Below the pieces are notes generated by a model that made no database searches, was not told the DNA's origin, and saw only the letters and a list, made by a program, of their open reading frames with translations. The position numbers and the translations under genes were made by a program. 37,553 nt of DNA from Clostridiales bacterium (GTDB lineage: Bacteria > Bacillota > Clostridia > Christensenellales > SZUA-584), in the NCBI GenBank assembly GCA_029265435.1, contig JAJUJH010000008.1, forward strand, positions 1 to 37,553, given 5' to 3'. The number at the start of each line of letters is the position of its first letter. Position 1 is the first letter of the stretch. Positions 25,660 through 33,804 of this stretch are shown piece by piece.

Positions 25660-25824
25660 TTATCTAGCACATGATCGTGCCTGTTTCAATGATAAAAGTG
25701 AAGCTTCGCTTATCACTGCCTGTATCTCCCGCGCCATCCCCTTTATACCATCCGCCCTGTTTTTCGAAGCTATTTCCGTCATTTGATACATGACATTTTC
25801 CACCTACTGTTGCATGCTGTTCAT
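25660..25824 (-). pseudogene. Small ORF interrupted by an in-frame UAG
   Basis: A canonical AAGGAGG lies 6 bases before the ATG at 25824. The frame reads MNSMQQ, then TAG, then continues without another stop for 47 codons (VENVMYQMTEIASKNRADG to KQARSCAR) to TAA, and a terminator follows at once. Three readings are possible: a recent nonsense mutation, a six-codon leader peptide with reinitiation at the GTG next to the stop (TAGGTG), or programmed UAG readthrough. I do not recognise the encoded peptide, which looks helical and soluble. Nothing in the window (no pyl genes) supports a recoded UAG. Confidence 0.45.
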
Positions 25825-25872
25825 AGGTCGCCTCCTTAGGTTTGTACGCAACTTATATTCCAAGGGCTGTTG

Positions 25873-25912
25873 GATGATACCACCCGCCCCCGCGGGGGTG
25901 GGTGGTATCATC
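25873..25912. repeat. 40-nt near-perfect palindrome with very GC-rich core
   Basis: GATGATACCACCC and GGGTGGTATCATC (13 bp) enclose CCCCC/GGGGG, separated by one mismatched (G-T) position and a two-base turn. It is followed by no T-run. It lies between the minus-strand translation genes and the plus-strand trp leader. Confidence 0.85.
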
Positions 25913-26046
25913 TCTGCGTCTTCCGTTTCCCTACAGTAAGTTTACACTAATGGTTGCCCATGGCTGCGGGCAGACGGCAAACGACATAATAGATGAAGGA
26001 CTTGAACTGCAAATTGGAATCCCGAGCAAAATTCACAAGCTATCGC

Positions 26047-26075
26047 TTGACAATCACTTTTTGTTGTGCTAAAGT
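26047..26075 (+). promoter_or_regulatory. Promoter of the trp operon
   Basis: A perfect TTGACA (26047-26052), 17 bases, TAAAGT (26070-26075). Transcription would start near 26082, just before the T-box. Confidence 0.75.
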
Positions 26076-26091
26076 ATATGTAATTTTATAC

Positions 26092-26375
26092 AATAGACCG
26101 ATGAAGCGGAGATAACGGCAATGATGCCTTTTACAGAGAGCCTGTGATGCTGAGAATCAGGTAAGAAACAAGTTGTCAAATGGACCGCTGAGGGCGCAGT
26201 CAAATGTGAGCAATCACAAAGTATTCTGCGACGTTGCAGGCGGACGTTATTTGCCGGGGATATGTTGGTATCCTGCTAAGTGCACGGGTTATGCCGTGAA
26301 TTCAAGGTGGCACCGCGGGTAAGCGTTTTATTCGTCCTTGACAGATAGGATTATTCTGTCAAGGACGTTTTTGTT
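26092..26375 (+). ncRNA. T-box leader, tryptophan-specific
   Basis: Order: the stem I start with GATGAAGCGGAG, the AGAGAGCC/GATGCTGAGAA distal motifs, the specifier segment CAAATGGACCGCTGAG (UGG at 26181-26183, Trp), the T-box AAGGTGGCACCGCGG (26304-26318), and a terminator. Uncharged tRNA-Trp is expected to pair with the specifier and T-box and stabilise the antiterminator, so the operon is read only when Trp-tRNA is scarce. Confidence 0.96.
26333..26372 (+). terminator. T-box-controlled terminator
   Basis: CGTCCTTGACAGA pairs with TCTGTCAAGGACG around 9 bases, followed by TTTTT. Its 5' arm follows the T-box sequence, giving the usual competing antiterminator. Confidence 0.95.
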
Positions 26376-26431
26376 TCGATGCTCTTTTGGCAGAAAGTCA
26401 AAGGAGTATTTTTCATTTGGAGGTACAGATT

Positions 26432-27898
26432 ATGAAAATTATGCCATCTTTATTAGAAGTCACCGAATACGCTGCTGCTGGAAAATATAACGTGTTGCCG
26501 GTAAGCTGTGAGATTTTATCGGACTTCACCACGCCTATCGAAACAATGAGAATACTGAAAAATGTATCTACGCATTGCTATATGCTCGAATCTGCCGCTG
26601 CCAACGAAAAGTGGGGACGATATACATTCCTCGGCTTTGATCCGAAGATGGAGATCACCTGTATTGGCGGCGAAATGAATGCCGGAAATCTCAAATTCAA
26701 GACGGATAATCCTTCGGATTTTCTGCGGCAGATCCTCGCAGACCACAAAAGTCCGCGGTTCGACTATCTCCCTTCCTTTACCGGCGGTCTTGTGGGATAT
26801 TTTTCTTATGACTACCTCGGTTACTGTGAACCGTCCGTCAAATGCAATGTAGAGGACAGCGAATCCTTTAAGGATGTTGACTTGATGCTCTTTGACAAGG
26901 TCATTGCCTTCGATCATGTAAGGCAGAAAATCATCCTTATCGTGAATATGTCGCTGGACGACCCGGAAACAGGTTACAACAAAGCGGTCATGGAGCTGAA
27001 GCAGCTTGCAGAGCTTGTCCGAAACGGCGAAAAGAAAAAGGAGCGGGGAGGTAAATTGCTCGGCAAAGTGACGCCGCTGTTCGATAAAGAGCAATTTTGC
27101 GGTATGGTGGAGAAAGCAAAATACCACATCCGGGAAGGGGATATTTTTCAGATTGTACTGTCTAACCGCCTTTCCGCACCGTTTGAAGGAAGCCTTCTGA
27201 ACACATACCGGATGCTGCGTACAATCAATCCGTCACCGTATATGTTCTACTTCTCCGGCACCGATGTGGAGGTTGCCGGCGCATCTCCCGAAACGCTGGT
27301 TAAGTTGGAAAACGGTCTGCTTCACACCTTTCCATTGGCAGGTACCAGACCAAGGGGAAAGACCGACGATGAAGATAAAGCTCTTGAAGCAGAGCTGCTT
27401 GCCGATGAAAAGGAGCTTGCCGAGCATAATATGCTGGTCGACCTCGGCAGAAACGACCTCGGCAAAATCAGTAAATTTGGCACTGTGCAGGTGAAAAAAC
27501 TGCATTCTATTGAACGCTTTTCCCACGTTATGCACATCGGGTCAACTGTATATGGTGAAATCAGGGAAGACAAAGATGCATTGGATGCGATTGAAGCGGT
27601 GCTCCCTGCCGGAACATTATCCGGTGCGCCGAAGATAAGGGCTTGTCAGCTTATCGGCGAACTTGAAAACAACAAACGCGGTATCTACGGCGGAGCGATC
27701 GGATACATCGACTTCACCGGCAATATGGACACTTGCATTGCTATTCGCATCGCTTACAAGAAAAACGGCAAGGTTTTTATCAGAAGCGGAGCCGGCATTG
27801 TTGCGGATTCGGTTCCCGAAAAGGAATATGAGGAATGTCTGAACAAAGCAAAATCCACTTTGAAAGCATTGGAACTCGCACAGGAGGCGGAATTATGA
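26432..27898 (+). CDS. trpE: Anthranilate synthase component I
   Basis: 488 residues from ATG 26432, which has GGAGG 8 bases upstream; the track start at 26387 lacks support. It converts chorismate to anthranilate with ammonia supplied by TrpG. Landmarks: the MLES-containing N-terminal segment (tryptophan feedback site), GGLVGYFSYDYLGY, FPLAGTRPRGK, NMLVDLGRNDLGK, LPAGTLSGAPKIRA and GGAIGYIDFTGNMDT near the C-terminus. TrpE of this kind is feedback-inhibited by Trp, which complements the T-box. The stop overlaps trpG by four bases. Confidence 0.97.
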   Translation: MKIMPSLLEVTEYAAAGKYNVLPVSCEILSDFTTPIETMRILKNVSTHCYMLESAAANEKWGRYTFLGFDPKMEITCIGGEMNAGNLKFKTDNPSDFLRQILADHKSPRFDYLPSFTGGLVGYFSYDYLGYCEPSVKCNVEDSESFKDVDLMLFDKVIAFDHVRQKIILIVNMSLDDPETGYNKAVMELKQLAELVRNGEKKKERGGKLLGKVTPLFDKEQFCGMVEKAKYHIREGDIFQIVLSNRLSAPFEGSLLNTYRMLRTINPSPYMFYFSGTDVEVAGASPETLVKLENGLLHTFPLAGTRPRGKTDDEDKALEAELLADEKELAEHNMLVDLGRNDLGKISKFGTVQVKKLHSIERFSHVMHIGSTVYGEIREDKDALDAIEAVLPAGTLSGAPKIRACQLIGELENNKRGIYGGAIGYIDFTGNMDTCIAIRIAYKKNGKVFIRSGAGIVADSVPEKEYEECLNKAKSTLKALELAQEAEL

Positions 27899-28464
27899 TC
27901 TTGCTTATTGATAACTATGATAGTTTTTCCTATAACCTCTATCAGCTCGTCGGCGAGATCGATCCTGACATCAAGGTTATCCGTAACGATGAAATGGCGG
28001 TAGAAGAAATCAGAGAATTAAAACCCGGCAGGATCATCCTCTCCCCCGGCCCCGGCAGGCCGGAGAATGCAGGAATCATCGTCGAAGCCGCAAAGACACT
28101 TGGAAAAGATATTCCGATATTGGGCGTCTGCCTTGGACATCAGGCAATATGCGCGGCTTTTGGCGCAACCGTGACCTATGCAAAGACATTGATGCACGGA
28201 AAGCAATCAATCGTGAAATTTGATACCGAAAGTCCGCTGTTCAGAGGCTGCCCCGATATTGCTCCAGCAGCACGCTATCATTCACTTGCGGCAGATGCAG
28301 ATACTATTCCGGATTCCCTGAAAGTGATCGCTATCACTACCGACGGTGAGGTAATGGCAGTACAGCACAAAGATTATCCGGTCTACGGTGTACAGTTCCA
28401 TCCTGAATCCATCATGACGCCGGACGGAAAAACGATGTTGAGAAACTTTATAAAGGAGATTTGA
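27895..28464 (+). CDS. trpG: Anthranilate synthase glutamine amidotransferase component
   Basis: 189 residues. The start at 27895 (AGGAGG upstream, ATGA overlap with trpE) gives MILLIDNYDSFSYNL, the standard N-terminus; the track's 27835 is too early. It is a class I glutaminase: the catalytic Cys is in GVCLGHQAI, and the His and Glu are in GVQFHPESI. HGKQS and SPGPGRPENAG are also typical. It could also serve p-aminobenzoate synthesis (PabA-like), but the operon context indicates tryptophan. Three bases separate it from trpD. Confidence 0.97.
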   Translation: MILLIDNYDSFSYNLYQLVGEIDPDIKVIRNDEMAVEEIRELKPGRIILSPGPGRPENAGIIVEAAKTLGKDIPILGVCLGHQAICAAFGATVTYAKTLMHGKQSIVKFDTESPLFRGCPDIAPAARYHSLAADADTIPDSLKVIAITTDGEVMAVQHKDYPVYGVQFHPESIMTPDGKTMLRNFIKEI

Positions 28465-28467
28465 GCC

Positions 28468-29499
28468 ATGATCAAGGAAGCAATCGTAAAAATCGTTAAT
28501 AAAGAGGATCTCACTTTTGACGAGGCATACTCCGTAATGAACGAAATTATGAGCGGAGATACTACACCTACTCAGAACGCAGCCTTTCTTGCGGCGCTTT
28601 CCACGAAGAGCGCAAGGGCTGAAACAACCGATGAAATCGCAGGCTGTGCTGCGGCAATGAGAGCGCATGCCACGAAAGTTGAAACGGGGATGGATCTGCT
28701 TGAGATTGTAGGCACAGGCGGAGACAATGCACACAGCTTTAATATTTCCACTACCTCCGCCCTTGTTGCGGCGGCAAGCGGAATAAAGGTTGCAAAGCAC
28801 GGCAACCGTGCTGCCTCGTCTCAGTGCGGTACAGCAGACTGTCTGGAAGCATTAGGGGTAAATATTCAGCAAAGCCCGGCAAAATGTATCGAACTTCTGA
28901 ATGAGGTTGGCATGTGCTTCTTCTTCGCACAGATGTATCACACTTCAATGAAATATGTGGGAACGATCCGCAAGGAACTCGGCTTTAGAACCGTGTTTAA
29001 TATCTTAGGTCCTCTGACCAACCCCGGAACACCATCCATGCAGCTTCTCGGAGTATATGACGATTATCTTGTGGAACCGCTTGCCCAAGTACTGATTAGC
29101 CTTGGCATCAAGCGCGGCATGGTGGTGTACGGGCAGGATAAGCTGGACGAAATTTCCTTGAGCGCACCAACTACTATCTGCGAGATCAGGGACGGCTGGT
29201 TCAAATCCTCGTTAATAACACCCGAAGATTTTGGCTTTGAACGCTGCGCAAAAGATGATCTGAAAGGCGGCACGCCCGCTGAGAATGCAAAGATCACGCT
29301 GGCTATTCTGAACGGAGAAAGAGGCCATAAGAGAAACACAGTTTTAATGAACGCAGGTGCCGCCCTTTATATCGGAGGAAAAGCTGACAGTATGAAGGAC
29401 GGTATTCGCCTTGCTGCGGAGATCATTGATTCCGGCAAGGCACTTGAAACATTGAATAAACTAATCGAGGTCAGCAATCGTCCGGAGGTGGTGGTATGA
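28468..29499 (+). CDS. trpD: Anthranilate phosphoribosyltransferase
   Basis: 343 residues. It joins anthranilate to PRPP. Conserved segments are [15 protein letters not shown] (PRPP loop), [21 protein letters not shown], and [14 protein letters not shown] separate, unfused gene (no TrpGD fusion). The stop overlaps the trpC start by four bases. Confidence 0.97.
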   Translation: MIKEAIVKIVNKEDLTFDEAYSVMNEIMSGDTTPTQNAAFLAALSTKSARAETTDEIAGCAAAMRAHATKVETGMDLLEIVGTGGDNAHSFNISTTSALVAAASGIKVAKHGNRAASSQCGTADCLEALGVNIQQSPAKCIELLNEVGMCFFFAQMYHTSMKYVGTIRKELGFRTVFNILGPLTNPGTPSMQLLGVYDDYLVEPLAQVLISLGIKRGMVVYGQDKLDEISLSAPTTICEIRDGWFKSSLITPEDFGFERCAKDDLKGGTPAENAKITLAILNGERGHKRNTVLMNAGAALYIGGKADSMKDGIRLAAEIIDSGKALETLNKLIEVSNRPEVVV

Positions 29500-30278
29500 C
29501 GATTCTCGACCAGCTTGCCGATCATGCAAGGGAACGCGTGGCGGAAGCAAAAAAGAAAATACCTCTCGATGAGATCAAGCGGCAGGCAATGTCCCTGCCA
29601 AAAGGCACTTTTTTATTTGAAAACGCACTGAAAAAAAACGGCATTTCCTTTATATGTGAATGCAAGAAAGCATCTCCGTCAAAAGGGCTGTTAGATTCCA
29701 ATTTTCCATATTTGCAGATTGCAAAAGAATATGAAGCGGCCGGAGCTGACTGCATCTCGGTACTTACCGAACCGAAATGGTTTCTCGGTTCTGACAAGCA
29801 TCTGAGGGAGATTGCTCAAACAATTTCAGTTCCATGCCTGCGTAAGGATTTCACGGTGGATGAATATATGGTCTACGAAGCGAAGCTGCTCGGCGCTTCG
29901 GCTGTACTGCTGATTTGTTCCATATTAACCGGAAATCAGATCAAAGAATACATCGATATATGTGACATTCTCGGACTTTCGGCATTGGTTGAAGCCCATG
30001 ATGAAAATGAAGTGCAAACCGCATTGCGCGCAGGGTCACGGATCATCGGCGTCAACAATCGCAATTTGAAGGATTTTTCCGTAAATACGGACAATAGCCG
30101 CAGGCTTCGCGAAATGATTCCGCGGAATGTGCTGTTCGTTTCTGAAAGTGGTATCGACAGTGCGGCGGATGTGGCAAAGCTACGGAATATTGGCGCGGAC
30201 GCTGTGTTGATCGGTGAAACGCTTATGAGAGCATCTGATAAAAAAGCCAAGCTTGCAGAATTGCGAGGCGCGCTATGA
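29496..30278 (+). CDS. trpC: Indole-3-glycerol-phosphate synthase
   Basis: 260 residues, a monofunctional TIM barrel. Motifs: [14 protein letters not shown] (catalytic Lys region), [40 protein letters not shown], and [11 protein letters not shown]. It closes the indole ring of CdRP. Both ends overlap neighbours by four bases (ATGA), so the genes are tightly coupled. Confidence 0.97.
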   Translation: MTILDQLADHARERVAEAKKKIPLDEIKRQAMSLPKGTFLFENALKKNGISFICECKKASPSKGLLDSNFPYLQIAKEYEAAGADCISVLTEPKWFLGSDKHLREIAQTISVPCLRKDFTVDEYMVYEAKLLGASAVLLICSILTGNQIKEYIDICDILGLSALVEAHDENEVQTALRAGSRIIGVNNRNLKDFSVNTDNSRRLREMIPRNVLFVSESGIDSAADVAKLRNIGADAVLIGETLMRASDKKAKLAELRGAL

Positions 30279-30883
30279 CGAAGATAAAATTATGCGGGTT
30301 GTCCCGCCCGCGCGATATTGAAGCTGCCAACACACTAAAACCGGAATATATCGGCTTTGTGTTTGCGCCAAATAGCAAACGCTGCGTTTTACCTGATAAG
30401 GCTGCTGAACTCAGGCAAAGGCTTTCAACAGATATTCATGCGGTGGGCGTATTTGTAAATGAAGCGGTCGAAACGGTTGCCGGTCTGCTTGACAAAAACA
30501 TCATTGACATTGCTCAGCTTCACGGTGATGAGGATGAGAACTATATCAAACATTTGCGGACACTTACTGACAAACCGCTTATCAAAGCGTTTCGCATTAA
30601 GGATGTACAGGATATCCTTGCCGCTCAAAACAGCACCTCAGACTATATTCTTCTTGATTCCGGGGCAGGAACGGGGGCGGTGTTTGACTGGACGCTGCTA
30701 CAAAATATCAAGAGAGCATATTTTCTTGCAGGAGGCCTTGGGCTTAACAATATCAGAGAAGCAATAAACGAATTGCATCCTTTTGCCGTTGATGTCAGTT
30801 CCGGTATTGAAACGGATGGCATAAAGGATGAAAAAAAAATGGCGGCTTTCGTTGCCGCTGTCAGGAAGGAAGAAAGGCTATGA
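30275..30883 (+). CDS. trpF: Phosphoribosylanthranilate isomerase
   Basis: 202 residues. [15 protein letters not shown] at the N-terminus carries the catalytic Cys. [18 protein letters not shown], and [13 protein letters not shown] (the phosphate-binding end) complete the family pattern. It isomerises PRA to CdRP. Overlaps trpC and trpB by four bases each. Confidence 0.96.
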   Translation: MTKIKLCGLSRPRDIEAANTLKPEYIGFVFAPNSKRCVLPDKAAELRQRLSTDIHAVGVFVNEAVETVAGLLDKNIIDIAQLHGDEDENYIKHLRTLTDKPLIKAFRIKDVQDILAAQNSTSDYILLDSGAGTGAVFDWTLLQNIKRAYFLAGGLGLNNIREAINELHPFAVDVSSGIETDGIKDEKKMAAFVAAVRKEERL

Positions 30884-32070
30884 CAAATCCAAACGGACGT
30901 TTCGGCATTCACGGCGGGCAGTACATTCCTGAAACCTTGATGAATGCAGTTATTGAACTGGAAGAAGCATACAATCACTATAAATGCGATCCTGAATTTA
31001 ACAGAGAACTGTCCGGGCTTTTTAATGAATATGCAGGCAGACCTTCACGGCTTTATTATGCCGGAAAAATGAGCCGTGATCTTGGCGGCGCAAAAATCTA
31101 TCTCAAGCGTGAAGATCTTAATCACACAGGAGCGCATAAGATCAACAATGTACTTGGTCAAGCATTGCTTGCAAAGAAAATGGGCAAAACTCGTCTGATC
31201 GCAGAAACCGGAGCGGGTCAGCATGGCGTTGCGACGGCAACAGCCGCCGCTCTGATGGGAATGGAATGTGTGGTCTTCATGGGTGAAGAAGATACCATTC
31301 GTCAGGCTCTCAATGTATACCGCATGCGCTTGCTCGGTGCGGAGGTAATTCCAGTGAAAACAGGCACAGCGACTCTGAAGGATGCGGTATCGGAAGCGAT
31401 GCGCGAGTGGACATCCAGAATTGACGATACCCATTATTGTCTTGGCTCGGTTATGGGGCCGCATCCGTTCCCGACTATTGTTCGTGATTTTCAGGCTGTT
31501 ATCTCAAAGGAAATCAAGGAACAGATGATGGCGAAGGAAGGCAGACTTCCCGATTTTGTGATTGCCTGTGTGGGCGGAGGCTCCAATGCCATCGGCAGCT
31601 TCTATCACTTTATAGAACACGAAAGCGTAAAGCTCATCGGATGCGAAGCGGCAGGAAGGGGTATTGATACCTTTGAAACAGCTGCTACCATTGCAACCGG
31701 CAGGCTGGGTATCTTTCACGGAATGAAATCTTATTTCTGTCAGGACGAATGCGGACAGATTGCACCTGTTTACTCCATTTCCGCAGGCCTCGATTATCCT
31801 GGCATCGGTCCAGAACATGCGCATCTGCATGACATTGGCAGAGTCGAATATGTGCCTGTAACCGATGATGAAGCGGTGTGTGCCTTTGAATATCTGGCAA
31901 AAACAGAGGGCATTATCCCTGCCATTGAATCGGCGCACGCTGTGGCTTACGCAATGAAGCTGGCACCGACAATGGATAAAGAGAAAACGATCGTGATAAC
32001 AATTTCCGGCAGGGGTGACAAGGATTGTGCCGCCATTTCCCGTTACAGAGGGGAGGATATTCATGAGTAA
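30880..32070 (+). CDS. trpB: Tryptophan synthase beta chain
   Basis: 396 residues, the TrpB1 type that pairs with TrpA. The PLP lysine is in [10 protein letters not shown], with ETGAGQHG (catalytic Glu) and the phosphate cradle [24 protein letters not shown] and ISGRGDKD are also conserved. It condenses indole with serine. The stop overlaps trpA by eight bases. Confidence 0.98.
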   Translation: MTNPNGRFGIHGGQYIPETLMNAVIELEEAYNHYKCDPEFNRELSGLFNEYAGRPSRLYYAGKMSRDLGGAKIYLKREDLNHTGAHKINNVLGQALLAKKMGKTRLIAETGAGQHGVATATAAALMGMECVVFMGEEDTIRQALNVYRMRLLGAEVIPVKTGTATLKDAVSEAMREWTSRIDDTHYCLGSVMGPHPFPTIVRDFQAVISKEIKEQMMAKEGRLPDFVIACVGGGSNAIGSFYHFIEHESVKLIGCEAAGRGIDTFETAATIATGRLGIFHGMKSYFCQDECGQIAPVYSISAGLDYPGIGPEHAHLHDIGRVEYVPVTDDEAVCAFEYLAKTEGIIPAIESAHAVAYAMKLAPTMDKEKTIVITISGRGDKDCAAISRYRGEDIHE

Positions 32071-32833
32071 TATTAGAAAAGCATTTGAAAACGGCAAAAC
32101 CTTTATTGCTTTTATCACCTGCGGCGATCCGGATCTGGAAACAACTGCCGCTGCTGTTCGTGCTGCCGTCGAAAACGGCGCCGATCTTATCGAGCTTGGC
32201 ATTCCGTTCTCCGATCCAACCGCCGAAGGACCTGCTATTCAGGGAGCCAATCTCCGTGCTTTGAACGGCGGCGTGACTGTGGATAAGATTTTCGATCTTG
32301 TCCGTGAGCTTCGCCGGAATGTGAAAGTTCCATTGGTTTTTATGACCTACACCAATGTGGTGTTTTCATACGGCGCTGAAAAGTTCATCTCAACTTGTAA
32401 ACGCATTGAAATCGACGGCCTGATTTTGCCCGATCTGCCCTATGAGGAAAAAGAAGAATTTCTGCCGATCTGTCGTAAATACGGTATTGATTTGGTGTCG
32501 CTCATTGCGCCCACATCGGGAAATCGCATTGCCATGATTGCTAAAGAAGCCGAGGGCTTTCTTTACATTATTTCCAGCCTCGGTGTCACGGGAACACGAA
32601 GCGAAATAAAGACCGATCTAGCGTCTATTGTGAAGGTGGTTCGGGAGAATACGGATGTGCCGTGTGCCGTCGGATTTGGCATCTCCACACCGGAACAGGC
32701 TAAAAAAGTAGCGGATATTTCTGATGGTGCTATCGTCGGTTCTGCTATTGTCAAATTGCTTGAAAAATACGGCAAAGATGCACCGAAATACATCGGAGAA
32801 TATGTGAAGTCAATGAAGGATGCGCTTCGATAA
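32063..32833 (+). CDS. trpA: Tryptophan synthase alpha chain
   Basis: 256 residues from ATG 32063 (GGGAGG upstream); the track's 32015 start lies inside trpB. It cleaves indole-3-glycerol phosphate and channels indole to TrpB. The catalytic Glu44 is in ELGIPFSDP. The second acid, Asp60 in the Salmonella enzyme, is replaced here by Glu55 (PTAEGPAIQ). YTNVVF and [10 protein letters not shown] are typical. The last gene of the operon, followed by a terminator. Confidence 0.97.
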   Translation: MSNIRKAFENGKTFIAFITCGDPDLETTAAAVRAAVENGADLIELGIPFSDPTAEGPAIQGANLRALNGGVTVDKIFDLVRELRRNVKVPLVFMTYTNVVFSYGAEKFISTCKRIEIDGLILPDLPYEEKEEFLPICRKYGIDLVSLIAPTSGNRIAMIAKEAEGFLYIISSLGVTGTRSEIKTDLASIVKVVRENTDVPCAVGFGISTPEQAKKVADISDGAIVGSAIVKLLEKYGKDAPKYIGEYVKSMKDALR

Positions 32834-32864
32834 GGGTGCATCTTTGCTCAAGGACGTAACGGAT

Positions 32865-32916
32865 AAAACGCTGCAACCTTCAGCCGCTTGAAAGATAAAG
32901 GCTGCAGCGTTTTTTT
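32865..32916 (+). terminator. Terminator of the trp operon
   Basis: AACGCTGCA-A-CCTT and AAGG-C-TGCAGCGTT pair around an 18-base loop, followed by T7. It lies 33 bases after trpA. Confidence 0.85.
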
Positions 32917-33014
32917 AACCCAACGGGCAGACCCCCATATGACCCAATGGACCTTCTGAAGTTGTACTTCTGTTTGGCATGGTTTTTAAATTGCTGCAAT
33001 TTTGCTTCGTTAGC

Positions 33015-33055
33015 GCAAATAAACCCCTCAGAGGCCTCATGGTCTCCGGGGGTTC
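33015..33055 (-). terminator. Likely terminator after the sortase gene
   Basis: On the minus strand AACCCC...GGGGTTTATTT with partial inner pairing (GGAGACC/GGCCTCT region). It lies about 70 bases beyond the sortase stop. Nothing else is evident in 32917-33123. Confidence 0.55.
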
Positions 33056-33123
33056 TGATTGTTTAATATTGAAATAAACAGATGCACCATATATTCTCAA
33101 TAAAACCCTGCAAACTTCATTCA

Positions 33124-33804
33124 TCACCCGGTTTGGCGGCAGCGCACCAGCAGCCTGCCGTTTCCGCTTGCCTCACAGGTTAACAGCGACAGCTCCCGGC
33201 TGTATTGCGTATCGTCGAGAATACCGGTATCATCGGGTTTGATATGCTCTAATTTGTAAACCGCATAGGAATAAGTATTACCTTCCCGGCCGGTAATGGA
33301 TACCATATCACCGACGGTCAGTTTGTCCAGTCTGCCGAAGTGCGCCCCGTTCCGGTAGTTGTGGCCTGTGATGACCAGGTTGCCTTCGCCGCCCGGATCG
33401 GGCCCGGTATAATAGCATACAGAGGCTTTGAGCGCTTCTTTCGTCGGTTCCGACAAAATTGGCAGATGAAGGTCCAAGATGTCAATGTCCAGACGCGCAA
33501 TCACAGAATATCCCTTAAGTTCAACGGGGAGGTCGGGAACGGCCTCGTTAGCGGGCCGGGTATTCGTCTGCGCATCAGCCTTAGCAGTAGCGGCAGGCGG
33601 CTTGATACCGGCCGCTTCAAGCAATAATTCGGAGTTTTGAGCCGCCGTCTCGCCTTCGTTCCACTGAACAAGAAACAGGGTTACCCATGCTATGGCAAAC
33701 ACACCGCATAACGCGAATAAAACAATATGCAGTTTCGTATTCTTCAATACCTTTCTCGTAGCCGCCAGCCGGAACACCTCGCGGACAAATTTCCCCACTT
33801 TCAT
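33124..33804 (-). CDS. Sortase transpeptidase
   Basis: 226 residues from ATG 33804; the track's start at 33885 lies inside the upstream gene, while ATG 33804 has GAGGAAG 8 bases upstream. A cytoplasmic N-terminus, one membrane helix (about 27-47, IVLFALCGVFAIAWVTLFLV), a linker, and the sortase beta-barrel (about 95-226). The catalytic His is in LVITGHNYRNG, the Cys in LLTCEAS, and the Arg in RLLVRCR. It joins LPXTG-type proteins to the wall. Its start overlaps the stop of the LPITG surface gene by one base (TGATG), so it is almost certainly the dedicated sortase of that protein. I do not assign the class; it is not a housekeeping SrtA by context. Confidence 0.93.
   Translation of the reverse strand: MKVGKFVREVFRLAATRKVLKNTKLHIVLFALCGVFAIAWVTLFLVQWNEGETAAQNSELLLEAAGIKPPAATAKADAQTNTRPANEAVPDLPVELKGYSVIARLDIDILDLHLPILSEPTKEALKASVCYYTGPDPGGEGNLVITGHNYRNGAHFGRLDKLTVGDMVSITGREGNTYSYAVYKLEHIKPDDTGILDDTQYSRELSLLTCEASGNGRLLVRCRQTG

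Noticed and set aside
25950-26072. 40-codon plus-strand ORF before the trp leader
   Set aside because: No ribosome-binding site, and it contains the trp promoter -35 element and spacer.
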